A DNA stretch of 64,000 bases, from positions 186,001-250,000 of the forward strand of contig NZ_VANV01000004.1 in the NCBI RefSeq assembly GCF_022496765.1, read 5' to 3'. This document shows positions 61,858-64,000 of this stretch, in pieces. The notes below the pieces were generated by a model, which saw nothing but the letters and a program-made list of their open reading frames with translations, was not told where the DNA came from and made no database searches. How positions within the stretch are numbered: position 1 is the first letter of the stretch; every line of letters starts with the position of its first letter. Position numbers and translations under genes: made by a program. This DNA is from Acidaminobacter sp. JC074 (GTDB taxonomy: Bacteria; Bacillota; Clostridia; Peptostreptococcales; Acidaminobacteraceae).

Positions 61858-62076
61858 GAATGCTTTTGTTATAGAGTTTAATAGGGACATCATTGTAGAT
61901 GCTACTTCTAATATATTAGTTGTATCTGAAGAGACCACTACAAGCAGACAAGAAGCATCGATGCCATGACTGAACAAAATTAATCTATGAGAGAAGTCAA
62001 GAAACATGCAGATGCCCTTAACAACTTAACAGAGAAACTAAAAGAACAATTTGATCATTTTAAATTATCAAAATAA
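61856..62076 (+). pseudogene. Remnant of a chemoreceptor C-terminus
   Basis: Two fragments in different frames resemble the end of a methyl-accepting chemotaxis protein. 61856-61969 reads IIVDATSNILVVSEETTTS then a stop; 61987-62076 reads REVKKHADALNNLTEKLKEQ, then FDHFKLSK and a stop, as in receptors that end in ELKKHADAL...LKEQ. The part between them is deleted and frameshifted. No start or ribosome site. It overlaps the MATE stop, suggesting a deletion that joined two loci. Confidence 0.75.
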
Positions 62077-62104
62077 AGACCATCACAGGAAGCGATGGTC
62101 TTAT
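62074..62104. terminator. Terminator between the chemoreceptor remnant and SWIM gene
   Basis: AAGACCATC, 9-nt loop, GATGGTCTT. T-rich flanks on both strands (ATCTTTAT plus; TATTTTG minus). It ends the minus-strand SWIM transcript and probably the metK-MATE message. Confidence 0.75.
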
Positions 62105-62106
62105 CT

Positions 62107-63648
62107 TTATATATGCATGCTTTCAAACTTATTAAGTTCATCTATAAAAGCCTTTCTAGTTGAATATTTACTTTTCCAGAAAGAAGATAGTTCGCTGAAT
62201 AAATCTTGACCACCTTCTAACTCAAAAAGCTTATGGAAGTTGGACAAGTAGTTGGCATACTGTCCTCGAGAGCGAAGTTGTGTAATATCTTTTTTTTCTC
62301 CTATCCTGTAAAAGTCTAATAAAATATCATTAAAGTCACTTTTAAGTTGATCTTGATGTTTATGTAAAGCTGAAAACGACTTGTTTTCCAAGACATAATT
62401 AAGTAACTCTGTAATCATATTTTCAGAAGAATAGACATAATCAATCTGATTCCAGTCAGAAAGCATTGAGATGATTATAGTTTTTCCTACTTGCCACTGT
62501 TCATCATTGTAAAGTGCCTTTAACTCTTGATAATATGAAATACTAATTTTCACGTTTAAATTATCAAGGTATAGCTGGATAAGTTTATCTTTGTCATCTA
62601 TTGCTAGATAATACTGCTTGAGGTAGTTAAAAGTATAATAATTTTTAGGAGCATTCATTATATAGGCTTCTAGGCCGTGGTAGTCTTCTTCCTCTAAACG
62701 CATTTCAATGATTCGATTGTAAACCAAACTGTTGTCTTCAAAAGTACTTAATGCATCTAATCTTTCCTGATAGCTTTTACCAAATTTCTCATAAAGAGAA
62801 TCTCTGTTAAATATTGTAGAAGAATAATATCTCCCTGATGCAATTTCATGTTGTAGTTCATCTTCTAGCTCTTTTAAGAAAAGTTCATTGTAGACTGGTT
62901 CGTCTAAAAAATTAATGAACCAATCTTTTATCTCATAAGAGTAATAAAACAAGCTCTCTTTGTAGACGGTATAACAATATGAAAGTATTTCTGATCTGAT
63001 CGAACTTTCTTTTTCAAGAACTTGGAGTATACAATAGAAGTTGTCGGGTGTTGACATGCTTGTATGGTCGTCTATGTTACCTAAGGTGTTTACAAAAGAT
63101 TTAAATACTTCAAGCATATCTTGATGTTGTCCTTTATCGTAGAGTGTCTTGATGTAAGTTTGTACTTGATCGATTTCTTCTAGAAAGTCATCATAAGTAT
63201 AATCGTCTATATAATCATACTTATGAAATGTTTTTTCTATGTATGAAATCATTGGACCGATATCTAAAGTCGATGCAAACTTAACCATGAAGGATTCTCT
63301 TAAATTTGCATTGTTTTCGAGTATTATCTTTAAATATTTTCTTAAATCATCTTCATCGAGTCTATCTACAAGAGATAGGTCATAGTCTCTTTGTGGTAAA
63401 TTCTCATATTCATATAAGGCTGCAACAATGTGTTTGCAAGAATGATTGTCATAATAGTAAGGACATGTGCATTTCATGTATTTTATGGATTGTCCATCAA
63501 ATTTAACATAAACATGATATAGATCATAACCACTGACATTAGCCTCAAGGCTTGATTTGTTGTAGTTTATAATGTTCACACGGTCATTCATATAATAATC
63601 GTAACCTCTTTCAAGAATAATACTTGAAAATATGCTTTCGTGTTTCAT
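62107..63648 (-). CDS. SWIM zinc-finger domain protein
   Basis: 513-aa protein with an N-terminal SWIM motif CTCPYYYDNHSCKH (Cys60, Cys62, Cys71, His73). The remaining ~430 residues are predicted helical and rich in Asp, Glu and Tyr (DYIDDYTYDDFLEE), perhaps TPR-like. SWIM domains bind DNA or protein; in bacteria they often accompany helicases, but no helicase is adjacent in view. AAGGAGT precedes the start. It lies 10 bp after the DUF234 ATPase gene, so probably co-transcribed. Confidence 0.82.
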   Translation of the reverse strand: MKHESIFSSIILERGYDYYMNDRVNIINYNKSSLEANVSGYDLYHVYVKFDGQSIKYMKCTCPYYYDNHSCKHIVAALYEYENLPQRDYDLSLVDRLDEDDLRKYLKIILENNANLRESFMVKFASTLDIGPMISYIEKTFHKYDYIDDYTYDDFLEEIDQVQTYIKTLYDKGQHQDMLEVFKSFVNTLGNIDDHTSMSTPDNFYCILQVLEKESSIRSEILSYCYTVYKESLFYYSYEIKDWFINFLDEPVYNELFLKELEDELQHEIASGRYYSSTIFNRDSLYEKFGKSYQERLDALSTFEDNSLVYNRIIEMRLEEEDYHGLEAYIMNAPKNYYTFNYLKQYYLAIDDKDKLIQLYLDNLNVKISISYYQELKALYNDEQWQVGKTIIISMLSDWNQIDYVYSSENMITELLNYVLENKSFSALHKHQDQLKSDFNDILLDFYRIGEKKDITQLRSRGQYANYLSNFHKLFELEGGQDLFSELSSFWKSKYSTRKAFIDELNKFESMHI

Positions 63649-63658
63649 TTGAAACTCC

Positions 63659-64000
63659 TTATTCGTATAAATTGTCTAAGGTAACAAGTTTTAAATGCGT
63701 GACTTGCTCTTCTAACTTGAGTAGCTCTTTTGTGAAACCTGATTTTGAGAAAATATAGTAATACTTATTCTCACGATTTATAAGCAGGCTTCTCTCAATG
63801 AGTTTCTCATAAACTTTGATTCCGACTTTTTCGTTTTTAAACTTGCATTCACAATATATGCCTGAATCTTTAGAAAGTCCTACAATATCAATTTCCTCTT
63901 GTGTTTTGGTGACAGGATTACTTCCCCACCAAGAACCAAATACTTCAACGAGAAATGGCAAGTCCATAGTCTGATTTTTCTTTATTAAATACTGGGTACA
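63659..64000 (-). CDS. C-terminal part of a DUF234-type AAA ATPase (cut by window edge)
   Basis: The frame is open to the window end, so the ATG at 63967 is internal. About 113 residues are visible. VEVFGSWWGSNPVTKTQEEI, then DIVGLSKDSGIYCECKFKNE and a VYEKLIERS helix, match the DUF234 nuclease-like domain found at the end of archaeal-type STAND/AAA ATPases (E-x-D ... E-C-K pattern). The ATPase domain would lie beyond the window. Function of such ATPases is largely unknown. Confidence 0.8.
   Translation of the reverse strand, partial: CTQYLIKKNQTMDLPFLVEVFGSWWGSNPVTKTQEEIDIVGLSKDSGIYCECKFKNEKVGIKVYEKLIERSLLINRENKYYYIFSKSGFTKELLKLEEQVTHLKLVTLDNLYE

Noticed and set aside
1..64000. CRISPR array, tRNA/rRNA genes, prophage or insertion sequence
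   Set aside because: No regularly spaced repeats, cloverleaf structures, phage structural genes or transposase-like proteins were seen.

Overview
The window is low-GC, densely coded DNA. Shine-Dalgarno sequences are strong (AGGAGG types), intrinsic terminators are frequent, and the families present (SLH-domain surface protein, BlaI/M56, DUF4179 and RsiV-like anti-sigma factors, many GGDEF/EAL/HD-GYP proteins, a Cache chemoreceptor) point to a free-living anaerobic Clostridia-like Bacillota. A Fusibacter/Acidaminobacter-type organism is a guess only. TGA is used as a normal stop. I see no tRNA, rRNA, CRISPR array, insertion sequence or prophage. No gap between genes exceeds 300 bp.

Layout. 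1-5.2 kb: an L-rhamnose/rhamnogalacturonan operon (end of rhaA, rhaD, GH78 rhamnosidase, GH28 galacturonidase), closed by a strong terminator. 5.3-7.6 kb: a MATE exporter and a divergent MerR regulator with a classic 19-bp-spacer operator. 7.5-11.9 kb: a PhnD-like/diguanylate cyclase protein, a ferredoxin-domain aldo/keto reductase, a Phd-Uma2 fusion and a YheO/DauR-like regulator. 12.1-22.0 kb: one long operon for peptide or modified-dipeptide use (ornithine cyclodeaminase family, M19 dipeptidase, complete Dpp/Opp ABC transporter, DUF1805, CocE/NonD hydrolase). 22-32 kb: signalling genes (two paralogous GAF histidine kinases around a receiver protein, an SBP-GGDEF-HD-GYP protein, an AraC-like regulator, an ECF sigma/RsiV-like pair, a chemoreceptor). 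32-51.5 kb: envelope and signalling genes (WG-repeat protein, SLH protein, M56-M23 fusion with BlaI, trans-sulfuration-type lyase, two c-di-GMP proteins, serpin lipoprotein, small envelope proteins, M20 peptidase, second ECF/anti-sigma pair, TerB-domain membrane protein).

51.5-61.9 kb is the most unusual part. Five promoters share one MerR-type operator (TTGAC-like -35, exactly 19-bp spacer with core TTANAGNNRCTCTAA, TATNAT-like -10). They drive: a B12-type radical SAM protein plus a 60-aa membrane protein; a secreted repeat protein plus a paralogue of the radical SAM protein that has precisely lost its 4Fe-4S loop; a membrane-anchored repeat paralogue (with an in-frame TGA) plus a Rieske oxygenase; metK plus a MATE exporter; and a 91-aa membrane protein plus the MerR regulator itself. 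I propose this is one regulon, probably a MerR-sensed, SAM-consuming modification and export (or envelope-protection) system with no name I recognise. Downstream lie a decayed chemoreceptor remnant, a SWIM zinc-finger protein and the end of a DUF234 ATPase gene cut by the window edge.
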